NCBI RefSeq assembly: GCF_943913695.1
Contig: NZ_CALTZE010000002.1
Span: 4,797-68,796, forward strand
DNA from: an uncultured Marmoricola sp.
GTDB taxonomy: Bacteria; Actinomycetota; Actinomycetes; Propionibacteriales; Nocardioidaceae
Reading direction: 5' to 3'
DNA: 64,000 nt
In this document: positions 30,156 to 41,211 of the stretch, piece by piece
Layout: every line of letters begins with the position of its first letter
How positions within the stretch are numbered: position 1 is the first letter of the stretch
Notes under the pieces: model-generated
Seen by the model: the letters and a program-made list of their open reading frames with translations, nothing else
The model's database searches: none
What the model was told of the DNA's origin: nothing
Position numbers and translations under genes: made by a program

Positions 30156-31883
30156 ATGCACACGAAGGGACTCGCGCAGCTCGCGGCAGCAGCCGCGACG
30201 GCGCTCGAAGCCGACGCCCTACTCGACGTCGCCCTACCCGTGGTGCTCGAGGTCTCGGGAGCCACGACCGTGCTGGTCTGCGACGCCGACGGCGCCGACC
30301 TCGTCGTACGCCGCCAGCTCGGCGCGCCGCTGCCCGAGCGGGGTCCTGACGCGTGGCGCGGATGCGGTGCGGACGGCATCGAGTCGCACCCGCTGCCGGG
30401 CGGCCACGGCCTGCTCGTGGTCGTGTCGCGCGCGGGGGACGCCGTCGCCAGCCCCGAGGCGAGCTCCGCGGCCGTCGACATCCTGCTCGCGGGACTGTGC
30501 CGGCTGACCGGTGCCGCCGAGCTCGTGGACCTGCAGGCCCGCGTCGACAACGCCCAGCACCTGGCCGGGATGGGCGACTACGAGTGGCACATCCCCTCCG
30601 ACACGGTGCAGTGGTCCGACGAGCTGTTCCGCATCTACGGCCACCAGCCGCAGTCCTTCGTGCCCTCCTACGACCTGTTCCTCTCGCTGATCCACCCCTC
30701 CGACCGTGCGCGGATCCAGGGCGTGCACCAGCGTGCCTACGAGACCGGCGAGCCCTACAGCATGCTCGAGCGCGTCGTGCGACCCGACGGGTCCGTGCGC
30801 TACCTGTCCTCCAACGGCGAGGTGCTGCGCGGCGCCGACGGCACTCCCGAGCGGATGCGGGGGACCTGCCTCGACGTGACCGAGCGGGTCCAGGCCGAGC
30901 GCGAGCGGGAGCGCAGCTCCGCCCGGCTGCGCGGACTGGTCGACGCCTCTCCGCGCACGATCCTGCTCGTCGACCGCGCCGGCACGATCGTCGATGCCAA
31001 CCCCAGCGCCCACGACATGCTCGCCGGCGACCCCGTCGGCCACCGCCTCGACGAGGTGCTGCCGGGCCGGCAGGGCGGCCTGGGCCTGCTCGCGAGACGC
31101 CTCGACGGTGGCACCGTCTGGGTCGACCTGAGCACGGCGATGCTCCCGCACGGCGACGACGAGCAGGAGGAGCTCGAGGCGCTCTTCCTCGACGAGGCCG
31201 CGCAGCGCGAGGAGCGCGAGGCGCTCACCGCCCGGCTGAGCGAGGCGCGGCTGCGCCGGCGGCAGGCGCTGGAGATCAACGACAACGTCGTGCAGGGACT
31301 GGTGGCGGCCAAGCTCGCCCTCGACGACGAGCAGTATCCCGTGGTCGCGGGCTACATCGACCAGACCCTGACGGCCGCCCGCAGCATGATGAACGACCTC
31401 CTCGAGCCGCTCGACGGGGAGGACCTCGCGCCGGGCGACCTCGTGCGCAGCGCACCGGCGACGATCACCCGGCCGCAGGAGCAGCCTGCCCCGCCCGCAC
31501 CCGAGGACCCGCCGGGCGGTCAGCGGGTGCTGCTGGTCGACGACGCCGACGAGATCAGGCTGCTCACCCGCACCTACCTCGAGCGCGTCGGGCTCGACGT
31601 CGTCGGGGAGGCGGGCGACGGCCTCGCCGGCGTGGAGCAGGCGCGTGCGCTGCAGCCCGACCTGGTGGTGCTCGACATGGCCATGCCGCAGATGGACGGG
31701 CTGGAGGCGCTGCCCCGCATCAAGGCGGCCGTGCCCGGTGTCCGGGTGGTCGTCTTCAGCGGGTTCGACGAGTCCGTGCTGGCCGAGCAGGCCGTCGCCG
31801 CCGGCGCCGACGCCTACGCCGTCAAGGGCGGCTCGATGCGCGACCTCGTCGACGTCGTCAGCTCGATGCTCCAGGTCGGCTGA
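30156..31883 (+). CDS. GAF-PAS-PAS hybrid signalling protein with degenerate histidine-kinase helix and receiver domain
   Basis: A 575-residue cytoplasmic protein: GAF-like domain (about 1-120), PAS with PAC motif (130-245, ending TCLDVTERVQAERER), second PAS (255-335), a helix pair (360-415) and a receiver domain (455-575). The helix has EINDNVVQGLVAAKLALD, like the dimerisation helix of HisKA_3 kinases but with Asn375 where the phosphorylated histidine should be, and no ATPase domain follows. The receiver is intact: Asp462/463, phospho-acceptor Asp507 (LVVLDMAMP), Ser535 and Lys557. So it may receive phosphate from a separate kinase. GAAGGAAGG precedes the ATG. No DNA-binding domain is present. 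Confidence 0.85.
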   Translation: MHTKGLAQLAAAAATALEADALLDVALPVVLEVSGATTVLVCDADGADLVVRRQLGAPLPERGPDAWRGCGADGIESHPLPGGHGLLVVVSRAGDAVASPEASSAAVDILLAGLCRLTGAAELVDLQARVDNAQHLAGMGDYEWHIPSDTVQWSDELFRIYGHQPQSFVPSYDLFLSLIHPSDRARIQGVHQRAYETGEPYSMLERVVRPDGSVRYLSSNGEVLRGADGTPERMRGTCLDVTERVQAERERERSSARLRGLVDASPRTILLVDRAGTIVDANPSAHDMLAGDPVGHRLDEVLPGRQGGLGLLARRLDGGTVWVDLSTAMLPHGDDEQEELEALFLDEAAQREEREALTARLSEARLRRRQALEINDNVVQGLVAAKLALDDEQYPVVAGYIDQTLTAARSMMNDLLEPLDGEDLAPGDLVRSAPATITRPQEQPAPPAPEDPPGGQRVLLVDDADEIRLLTRTYLERVGLDVVGEAGDGLAGVEQARALQPDLVVLDMAMPQMDGLEALPRIKAAVPGVRVVVFSGFDESVLAEQAVAAGADAYAVKGGSMRDLVDVVSSMLQVG

Positions 31884-32337
31884 GGATCAGGCAGCTCGAG
31901 GTCGCATAGGCCAGCAGGGTGCCGGCCTCGTCGCGCAGCTCCGCCTGGGCGAGCGCCGTACGTCGCCCCCGCTGGAGCACCGACCCGGTCGCCGTGACGC
32001 GGCCGGTCTCGACGGTGACCGCCCGCAGGAACTTCACGGTCAGGTCGAGGCTGGTGTAGCGCTCGCCCGGAGCCAGGGTGCTGTGCACCGAGCAGGCCGC
32101 GGCGGTGTCGAGCAGGGTGGAGTGGATGCCCCCGTGGACCGAGCCGATGGGGTTGTAGTGGCGCTGCTCGGGCTCCAGCGAGACCCGCACGCTGCCCTCG
32201 GCGACCACCTCGAAGTCGACCATGCCGACGAGCAGGCTGATCGGGGGAGGTGGCAGCTGCCCCTCGGTGATGGCCCGGAGCTGCTCGAGCCCGCTCATCC
32301 GGGCGAGCGCGTCGAGATCGGGCGGCGTCTGGCTCAT
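31858..32337 (-). CDS. PaaI family hotdog-fold thioesterase
   Basis: A 159-residue acyl-CoA thioesterase. Signatures are GMVDFEVVAEGSVRVSLEPEQRH, NPIGSVHGGIHSTLLDTAAAC with the active-site HGG region, and ERYTSLDLTVKFLRAVTVETG; the end is the usual LAYATSSCLIL. The ATG at 32337 gives the family length; the frame extends upstream without homology. The last 26 bases overlap the 3' end of the convergent signalling gene. Substrate unknown, possibly an aromatic acyl-CoA. Confidence 0.88.
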   Translation of the reverse strand: MSQTPPDLDALARMSGLEQLRAITEGQLPPPPISLLVGMVDFEVVAEGSVRVSLEPEQRHYNPIGSVHGGIHSTLLDTAAACSVHSTLAPGERYTSLDLTVKFLRAVTVETGRVTATGSVLQRGRRTALAQAELRDEAGTLLAYATSSCLILSRPGASS

Positions 32338-32383
32338 GCGGCTCACCCTCTCAGGCGAGCCGCGGCGGCTCCGAGCCGGACCG

Positions 32384-32389
32384 TAGGGT
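32384..32389 (+). promoter_or_regulatory. -10 element TAGGGT of the hydrolase gene
   Basis: TAGGGT ends 7 bases before the GTG at 32397 and nothing resembling a ribosome binding site is present. Confidence 0.6.
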
Positions 32390-32396
32390 GCGGTGC

Positions 32397-33242
32397 GTGA
32401 GCGAGGAGACGTCCCACCACACCCCGGCCGACCACAACCCGGCCATCCACAGCACGACCGTCGGCGACTCCGGTGCGACCGTCGTCTTCCTGCACGGCCT
32501 CTTCGGGCAGGGGCGCAACTTCTCGCGGGCCGCCAAGGGGCTGCAGCCGGAGCTGCGCTCGGTGCTCGTCGACCTGCCCAACCACGGGCGCTCGTCGTGG
32601 ATCGGCACCGCCGACTACGTCGCGGTCGCCGACCAGGTGGCCGACTGGCTGCGCGACGGGGTGGCGGCCGAGGGGCCGGTGCACCTCGTGGGCCACTCGA
32701 TGGGCGGCAAGGTCGCGATGGTGCTCGCGCTCCGACACCCCGACCTCGTCGACCGGCTCGTGGTCGTCGACATCTCACCCGTGGCGAGTGAGGGCGTCGG
32801 GCAGTTCGAGCACCTCCTCGACAGCCTCGCGGGCGTCGACCTCGAGACGCTGGAGAGCCGCCGGCAGGCCGAGGTGCAGCTGCGCGAGCCGATACCCGAC
32901 GAGGGCGTGCGCCAGTTCCTGCTCACCAACCTCCGGGCCCGCGACGACGGCTTCGCCTGGCAGGCCGACCTCGACCTGCTGCGGGACGAGCTGCCCGCGA
33001 TCGGCGGCTTCCCCGACGTCTCGAGCAGTTTCGACCACCCCGTGCTGTGGCTCTCGGGCGAGCACAGCGACTACGTGCGGCCCGAGCACGCCGAGGCGAT
33101 GCGCCGGCTCTTCCCCCAGACCCGCGCCGCGGTGATCAAGGGCGCCGGTCACTGGGTGCACGCCGAGCGACCCGAGGCCTTCGTCTCGGCGCTCCGTGCC
33201 TTCCTCGGAGCGGACCGGCTCGGAGCAGACCCGCAGCGCTGA
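32397..33242 (+). CDS. alpha/beta hydrolase (esterase-like)
   Basis: A 281-residue alpha/beta-hydrolase. Seen: VVFLHGLFGQGRNFSRAAKGL (oxyanion HG), VLVDLPNHGRSSW, the nucleophile elbow HLVGHSMGGKVAM, VLWLSGEHSDYV (acid) and GAGHWVHAERPEAF (histidine). It is close to YbfF-type esterases that act on short acyl-CoA or esters. The GTG at 32397 is fixed by the TAGGGT hexamer; it lies 59 bases from the divergent thioesterase start. Confidence 0.88.
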   Translation: MSEETSHHTPADHNPAIHSTTVGDSGATVVFLHGLFGQGRNFSRAAKGLQPELRSVLVDLPNHGRSSWIGTADYVAVADQVADWLRDGVAAEGPVHLVGHSMGGKVAMVLALRHPDLVDRLVVVDISPVASEGVGQFEHLLDSLAGVDLETLESRRQAEVQLREPIPDEGVRQFLLTNLRARDDGFAWQADLDLLRDELPAIGGFPDVSSSFDHPVLWLSGEHSDYVRPEHAEAMRRLFPQTRAAVIKGAGHWVHAERPEAFVSALRAFLGADRLGADPQR

Positions 33243-33268
33243 CTTCCGGGCCGGTCGGGGGTCGGCCC

Positions 33269-33274
33269 TACTGT
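33269..33274 (+). promoter_or_regulatory. -10 element TACTGT of the UvrA-like gene
   Basis: TACTGT ends 7 bases before the ATG at 33282, which decides between that ATG and a GTG nine bases upstream. Confidence 0.55.
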
Positions 33275-33281
33275 GACCCCC

Positions 33282-35641
<2,360 letters not shown>

Positions 35642-35645
<4 letters not shown>

Positions 35646-36433
35646 CCTACACCCACGGGCACCACGAGTCGGTGCTGTGCTCCCACCGCTGGCGCACGGC
35701 CGACAACTCCGCCGCCTACCTGCTGCCCCACCTGACTGCCTCGACCGAGCTCCTCGACGTGGGTGCCGGCCCCGGCACCATCACGGCCGACCTGGCGACG
35801 CGGGTGGCCCGGGTCACCGCCACCGAGGTCGGCGAGCCCGAGCTGGCGCTTTCCCGCGAGATCGTGGCGGCGCGCGGGCTGACCAACGTCGACTTCGCCG
35901 TCGAGGACGTGCACGCGCTCTCCTTCGACGACGACAGCTTCGACGTCGCCCACGCCCACCAGGTGCTGCAGCACGTCTCCGACCCGGTGCAGGCCCTGCG
36001 TGAGCTGGCGCGCGTGACCCGGCCCGGGGGAGTGGTCGCGGTGCGCGACAGCGACTACGCCGGCTTCGTGTGGTGGCCGCAGCTGCCGGAGCTCGAGGAC
36101 TGGATGCGGCTCTACCAGGCGGCCGCGCGCGCCAACGGTGGCGAGCCCGACGCCGGACGCCGCCTGCTGGCGTGGGCCCACGCCGCCGGGCTCGAGGAGG
36201 TGGAGCCCGGCTCCAGCACCTGGTGTTTCGCCACCCCCGACGACCGCGCCTACTGGGGTGGGATGTGGGCCGACCGCATCCTGGAGTCGGCACTGTCCCG
36301 CCAGCTCCTCGACGAGGGACTCGCGACCCACGACGAGCTCCAGGCCATCAGCGAGGCGTGGCGGCGCTGGACGGAGCTCGACGACGCATGGCTCTCGCTG
36401 CTCCACGGCGAGATCCTCTGTCGCGTCCGCTGA
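35642..36433 (+). CDS. class I SAM-dependent methyltransferase
   Basis: A 263-residue methyltransferase. The AdoMet-binding motif LLDVGAGPGTITADLA is near residue 40, VEDVHALSFDDDSFDVAHAHQVLQHV follows as in UbiE/COQ5-like enzymes, and LARVTRPGGVVAVRDSDY completes the fold. The GTG overlaps the stop of the UvrA-like gene, implying coupled translation and perhaps a shared task such as protection against a DNA-binding or toxic compound. Substrate unknown. Confidence 0.88.
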
Positions 36434-36443
36434 GCCGGCGTCC

Positions 36444-38387
36444 TCACTCCACCGCGGCGGCCAGCTGCGAGCGGTAGAGCCGAGAGTAGGCGCCCTCTGT
36501 GGTCAACAGCTCCTCGTGGGTGCCCTGCTCCACGATGGCGCCGGCCTCCATCACCAGGATCAGGTCGGCGTCGCGAATCGTGGACAGGCGGTGGGCGATG
36601 ACGAACGAGGTGCGGTCGGCGCGCAGCGCGCCCATCGCCCGCTGCAGCAGCAGCTCGGTGCGGGTGTCGACCGAGCTGGTCGCCTCGTCGAGGATGAGCA
36701 GGTCGGGGTCGGCGAGAAAGGCCCGCGCGATGGTGAGCAGCTGGCGCTCTCCGGCGCTGAGGTTGTCGCCGTTCTCCTCCACGACGGTGTCGTAGCCGTC
36801 GGGCAGCGAGTGCACGAAGCGGTCGACGAAGCTGGCGCGCGCAGCCTCGAGGATCTCCTCCTCGGTGGCCTCCGGGCGGCCGTAGGCCAGGTTGTCGCGG
36901 ATGGTGCCCTCGAAGAGCCAGGTGTCCTGCAGCACCATCCCGATGCGCGAGCGCAGGGCGGCGCGCGACATCGTGGCGATGTCGACCCCGTCGAGGGTGA
37001 TCCGGCCCGCGTCGAGCTCGTAGAAGCGCATCACGAGGTTGACCAGCGTCGTCTTGCCCGCACCGGTCGGTCCGACGATCGCCACGGTGCGCCCCGGCCG
37101 GGCGACCAGGCTGAGGTGCTCGATGAGCGGAGTGTCGGGGTCGTAGGAGAAGCCGACGTCGTCGAAGACCACCTCGCCGCCGCGCGCCGGGGAGGTCGGC
37201 GAGCCCGGTGGGTCGGGCGACTCCTCGGGCGCGTCGAGCAGCTCGAAGACGCGCTCGGCGGAGGCGACCCCCGACTGCAGCAGGTTGGCCATCGAGGCGA
37301 CCTGCGTCAGCGGCTGGGTGAACTGGCGGCTGTACTGGATGAAGGCCTGCACGTCGCCGACGGTCAGGGCGCCCTGCGTGACCCGGAGGCCACCCACCAC
37401 CGCGACCGCGACATAGCTGAGGTTGCCGATCAGCATCATCAGCGGCATCACGAGGCTGGAGACGAACTGCGCCTTGTAGGACGCGTCGTAGAGGCCGTCG
37501 TTCTGGGCCGCGAAATCGCGCTCGACCTCGGCGGTGCGGCCGAAGACGGTCACCAGCGGGTGACCGCTGATCGACTCCTCGATGTGGGAGTTGAGCTCGC
37601 CCGTGCGTCGCCACTGCGCGATGAACTGCGGCTTGCTGCGCCGCATCACCAGGGTGGTGACCACCATCGACAGCGGCACCGCCAGCACCGCGATCAGCGC
37701 CAGGAGCGGCGAGATCCACAGCATCATGCCGAGGACGGCGACGACGGTCAGCAGTGCCGTGAGCAGCTGGCTCATCGTCTGCTGCAGGGTCTGGCTGACG
37801 TTGTCGATGTCGTTGGTGACCCGGCTCAGCAGCTCCCCACGCGGTTGCCGGTCGAAGTAGGCGAGCGGCAGCCGGTGCACCTTCTCCTCGACGTCGTCGC
37901 GCAGGCGGCGTACGAGTCCCTGCACCACGCCGGCGAGGACGTAGCCCTGCAGCCAGGCGAGCAGCGCGCCGGCGACGTAGACCGCCGCCACGAGGAGCAG
38001 GGCGCGCCCGACCGCGTCGAAGTCGACGCCCTGTCCCGGCACCACCTCCATGCCCGAGAGCAGGTCGGCCAGCTGGGTCTCACCGCGGGCGCGGAGCCCC
38101 GCGATCGCCTCGGCCTGGTCGATGCCGGCGGGGAGCTGCCGGCCGAACATGCCGGCGAAGACGAGGTCGGTGGCGTTGCCCAGCAGCTTGGGCCCGAGTG
38201 CCGTGAGCACCACGCTCGCCACTCCCGCCAGGGCCACGACCACGACCTGCGGCCGGTAGGGCGACAGCCGGCCCACCAGCCGGCGCCCAGACGCGGCGAA
38301 GTCCTCGGCCTTGGCGCCGACGGCGGGGGAGCCCATCGGGCCGGCGCGCGGCACGTCGATGCGCTCGGTGCGCTTGAGCTCGCTCAT
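36444..38387 (-). CDS. ABC exporter half-transporter (type IV), second subunit
   Basis: A 647-residue fused membrane-ATPase protein. Six hydrophobic segments in the first 350 residues are followed by an ATPase: Walker [11 protein letters not shown], signature [13 protein letters not shown], Walker [13 protein letters not shown]. The N-terminus has a 40-residue charged extension. There is an unusually long loop between the first two helices ([17 protein letters not shown] onward). The ATG overlaps the stop of the preceding half-transporter (ATGA). The pair resembles mycobacterial Rv1272c/Rv1273c-like heterodimeric exporters. Substrate may be a lipid or drug. Confidence 0.9.
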   Translation of the reverse strand: MSELKRTERIDVPRAGPMGSPAVGAKAEDFAASGRRLVGRLSPYRPQVVVVALAGVASVVLTALGPKLLGNATDLVFAGMFGRQLPAGIDQAEAIAGLRARGETQLADLLSGMEVVPGQGVDFDAVGRALLLVAAVYVAGALLAWLQGYVLAGVVQGLVRRLRDDVEEKVHRLPLAYFDRQPRGELLSRVTNDIDNVSQTLQQTMSQLLTALLTVVAVLGMMLWISPLLALIAVLAVPLSMVVTTLVMRRSKPQFIAQWRRTGELNSHIEESISGHPLVTVFGRTAEVERDFAAQNDGLYDASYKAQFVSSLVMPLMMLIGNLSYVAVAVVGGLRVTQGALTVGDVQAFIQYSRQFTQPLTQVASMANLLQSGVASAERVFELLDAPEESPDPPGSPTSPARGGEVVFDDVGFSYDPDTPLIEHLSLVARPGRTVAIVGPTGAGKTTLVNLVMRFYELDAGRITLDGVDIATMSRAALRSRIGMVLQDTWLFEGTIRDNLAYGRPEATEEEILEAARASFVDRFVHSLPDGYDTVVEENGDNLSAGERQLLTIARAFLADPDLLILDEATSSVDTRTELLLQRAMGALRADRTSFVIAHRLSTIRDADLILVMEAGAIVEQGTHEELLTTEGAYSRLYRSQLAAAVE

Positions 38388-40120
38388 GCGGCGCTCTCCC
38401 CGGCGGCCAGCTGGGAGCTGACGATCTCGGCGTACGTCGGACACCCGGCGACGAGGTCGTCGTGGCCGCCGGCACCCACCACGTGGCCGTCCTCGAGCAC
38501 GACGATCAGGTCGGCCTCGCGGATCGTGCTGACGCGCTGGGCCACCACGATCACCGTGGCCTCGCGCGTCTCGGGGCGCAGCGCCGCGCGGAGGCGGGCG
38601 TCGGTGGTGACGTCGAGCGCGGAGAAGGCGTCGTCGAAGAAGTAGATCTCGGGACGGCGCACCAGCGCCCGGGCGATCGCGAGCCGCTGGCGCTGACCGC
38701 CGGAGACGTTGGTGCCGCCCTGGGCGATGGGTGCCTGCAGCCCCTCGGGCATCGCCTCGACGAAGTCGCGCGCCTGCGCCACCTCCAAGGAGTGCCACAG
38801 CTCGTCGTCGGTCGCGTCGGGCCGGCCCTGGCGCAGGTTGGAGGCCACGGTGCCGCTGAAGAGGAACGCCCGCTGGGGGACCAGTCCGACGCGCGACCAG
38901 AGCTGCTGGGGATCGAGCTCGCGCACGTCGACGCCGTCGATGCGGACGCTGCCGGCGGTGACGTCGAAGAGCCGGGGGAGCAGGCTGATCAGGGTGGTCT
39001 TGCCCGCGCCGGTGGACCCGACGACGGCCACGGTCTGTCCGGGGCGCGCGGAGAAGCTCACGCCGCTCAGTACCGGCCGGTCGGCGCCGGGGTAGGTGAA
39101 GCCGACGTCGTGGAGGTCGACGTGGCCACGCTCGGTGAGCTCGGTGACCGGCTGGTCCGCGACCCGGACGGACGACTCGGTCTCGAGCACCTCGGAGATC
39201 CGGTCGGCGCAGACCGCCGCGCGCGGGATCTGCATGAGCATGAAGGTGCCCATCATCACCGACATCATCGCCTGCATCAGGTAGGCGATGAACGCCGTCA
39301 GCGCCCCCACCTGCATCGACCCGTCGTCGACCCGGTGGCCGCCGAACCAGATGATCGCGACGGTGCCGAGGTTGACCACGAGCAGGACCAGCGGGAACAT
39401 CGCGGCCATCCAGCGGCCGGCCGAGACCGACACCGAGGCGAGCTCGTCGTTGGCCCGCGCGAAGCGCTGCGTCTCCCACGGCTCGCGGACGAACGCCCGG
39501 ACCACCCGGATGCCGGTGATCTGCTCGCGCAGCACCTTGTTGACCGTGTCGACGCGGGCCTGCACGTGGCGGAAGAGCGGCACCATCCGCCGCGCCACGA
39601 AGCCGATGGAGAGCACCAGCGCGGGGATCACCGCGGCGAAGATCCACGACAGCCCGAGGTCGACCTGCATGGCCATCAGCACGCCGCCGACGAGCATGAT
39701 CGGCACGGTCACGCCCATGCTGCACGCGAGCATCGCCAGCGTCTGCACCTGCTGCACGTCGTTGGTGGTGCGCGTGATCAGGCTCGGCGCCCCGAAGTGC
39801 GCGACCTCGCGGCCGGAGAACGACATCACCCGGCCGAAGACCGCGCGCCGCAGGTCGCGACCGAAGGCCATCGACGTGCGAGCGGCGTACCACGCGCCCA
39901 GGACGGCGGCGACCACCTGGACCAGCGAGACGCCGAGCATGACCGCGCCGATGCGCAGCACGTAGTCGGTGTCGCCGGTGGCCACACCCTCGTCGATGAT
40001 GTCAGCGTTGAGGCTGGGCAGGTAGAGCATCGCCACAGTCGCCAGCAGCTGTACGACGACCAGCGCGGCCAGCGGGCCGCGGTAGGGGCGCAGATAGGTG
40101 CGCAGCAGGGGGAGCAGCAC
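38384..40120 (-). CDS. ABC exporter half-transporter (type IV), first subunit
   Basis: A 578-residue membrane-ATPase fusion, partner of the next gene. The membrane part starts [22 protein letters not shown]; the ATPase has Walker [11 protein letters not shown], signature [13 protein letters not shown] and [19 protein letters not shown]. The Walker B here ends FFDDAF, so the usual catalytic glutamate is Asp; the second subunit has Glu. This asymmetry is typical of heterodimeric exporters with one degenerate site. The GTG at 40120 follows TAGCCT by 6 bases on the minus strand, giving a leaderless two-gene transcript. Confidence 0.9.
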   Translation of the reverse strand: MLLPLLRTYLRPYRGPLAALVVVQLLATVAMLYLPSLNADIIDEGVATGDTDYVLRIGAVMLGVSLVQVVAAVLGAWYAARTSMAFGRDLRRAVFGRVMSFSGREVAHFGAPSLITRTTNDVQQVQTLAMLACSMGVTVPIMLVGGVLMAMQVDLGLSWIFAAVIPALVLSIGFVARRMVPLFRHVQARVDTVNKVLREQITGIRVVRAFVREPWETQRFARANDELASVSVSAGRWMAAMFPLVLLVVNLGTVAIIWFGGHRVDDGSMQVGALTAFIAYLMQAMMSVMMGTFMLMQIPRAAVCADRISEVLETESSVRVADQPVTELTERGHVDLHDVGFTYPGADRPVLSGVSFSARPGQTVAVVGSTGAGKTTLISLLPRLFDVTAGSVRIDGVDVRELDPQQLWSRVGLVPQRAFLFSGTVASNLRQGRPDATDDELWHSLEVAQARDFVEAMPEGLQAPIAQGGTNVSGGQRQRLAIARALVRRPEIYFFDDAFSALDVTTDARLRAALRPETREATVIVVAQRVSTIREADLIVVLEDGHVVGAGGHDDLVAGCPTYAEIVSSQLAAGESAA

Positions 40121-40126
40121 GCACCC

Positions 40127-40132
40127 AGGCTA
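40127..40132 (-). promoter_or_regulatory. -10 element TAGCCT of the ABC exporter operon
   Basis: On the minus strand TAGCCT ends 6 bases before the GTG at 40120. No -35 is obvious. Confidence 0.55.
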
Positions 40133-40167
40133 GGTGGGGCCGACGAGTGCGCCGTGCGCGTGGCGGC

Positions 40168-41082
40168 TCAGCCGCGCCCGAACATCTGCACCCAGTAGGT
40201 GCGGTAGGGGCTCCCCGGCACCTCCGCGAAGCCGACGCCGAGGTCGACCATGTCGGCGGCCATGAGGTTGCGGCAGTGACCCGGACTCTCGATCCAGCCC
40301 TCCACCACCGCCGCGGGCGTGCGGTAGCCGGCCGCGATGTTCTCCCCGCCGGCCGTCGCGTAGCCCGCGGCGCGGGAGCGGTCCCACGGCGAGCGACCGT
40401 CGAGGGAGGTGTGGCTGAAGTAGGCCCGCGTGCCCATGTCGAGCGCGTGCAGACGGCTGGCCAGCGAGAGCCGGTCGTCGATCCGCAGGGGAGCGGCGGC
40501 GGGGAAGCGGTCGGAGCCGCAGTTCCTCGCCGTGGCCCGGGCGAGGTTGACCAGCCGCACCACCTCGGCCTCGACCTCGGTGGTCGGGGGGACCGGCGTG
40601 GTCGGCGTGGTCGGCGTGGGGTGGGACGGGGTCGTGACGGCGGCGGTGCGCTGCACCACCAGACGCCGGGGCGCGGTGGTCAGCGCCCGCGCCTTGCGCG
40701 CCGCTGCGACGCGCAGCCGCACGTGGCCGTCGTACGCCGCGGCGGTGGGCACGGTCAGCACGACCGCGCCGCTGCTCGAGCTCCGAGCGCGCGCAACGGT
40801 CGTCCACGCCTTGCTGCTCACCGCCCGGCGCTGCAGCAGCACCGTGCGCCGCAGCGTGGCCGTGGCCGGGCGTACGGCGACCCGCACCTGGAGCGTCGTA
40901 CCGGTGGAGGCGCGCAGGGTGGTCGTGCCCCAGCCACTCACCCGCGAAGCCGGCGCGGCACTCGCCGGGGCGACAGGCAGTCCGGCCACCACGAGCGCCC
41001 CCAGCACGACGGCCAGGAACGTCGTGACCAGGGCGCGGTGACGACCCGGGGCCTGGGCGAGGGGAGGGGTGGGGGACCGCAC
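40168..41082 (-). CDS. secreted CAP-domain (SCP/PR1-like) protein
   Basis: A 304-residue exported protein. A signal peptide spans about residues 1-43 (TTFLAVVLGALVVAGLPVAPASAAPAS). Residues about 45-145 are a beta-rich, arginine- and threonine-rich region; a Pro/Thr linker (TPTTPTTPVPPTTE) leads to a CAP domain with EVVRLVNLARATARNCGSDRF, RLSLASRLHALDMGTRAYFSH, RAAGYATAGGENIAAGY and WIESPGHCRNLMAADMVDLGVGF. Bacterial CAP proteins are of uncertain function. The GTG at 41082 is used; a TAGAGT -10 at about 41104-41109 would give a short leader. Confidence 0.87.
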   Translation of the reverse strand: MRSPTPPLAQAPGRHRALVTTFLAVVLGALVVAGLPVAPASAAPASRVSGWGTTTLRASTGTTLQVRVAVRPATATLRRTVLLQRRAVSSKAWTTVARARSSSSGAVVLTVPTAAAYDGHVRLRVAAARKARALTTAPRRLVVQRTAAVTTPSHPTPTTPTTPVPPTTEVEAEVVRLVNLARATARNCGSDRFPAAAPLRIDDRLSLASRLHALDMGTRAYFSHTSLDGRSPWDRSRAAGYATAGGENIAAGYRTPAAVVEGWIESPGHCRNLMAADMVDLGVGFAEVPGSPYRTYWVQMFGRG

Positions 41083-41199
41083 GTGGCAAGTGTGGCACGA
41101 ATCACTCTAAAACGGACAGTGTTCGCGCGTGCTCTCCCGCGCCTGTTCGACAGGTCGAGACGAAGGCCTCGACGGCCTCCCACCCGCCGTCGGCGCGGC

Positions 41200-41205
41200 T
41201 ATCCT
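41200..41205 (+). promoter_or_regulatory. -10 element TATCCT of the two-component operon
   Basis: TATCCT ends 6 bases before the GTG at 41212. A fragment of the palindromic repeat family (TTCGACAGGTCGAGA) lies about 50 bases upstream. Confidence 0.55.
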
Positions 41206-41211
41206 CCAGCC

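Noticed and set aside
36444..39893. A single 1149-residue minus-strand protein
   Set aside because: Only the part after the ATG at 38387 is homologous to ABC exporters; the rest is an out-of-frame shadow of the first half-transporter gene.
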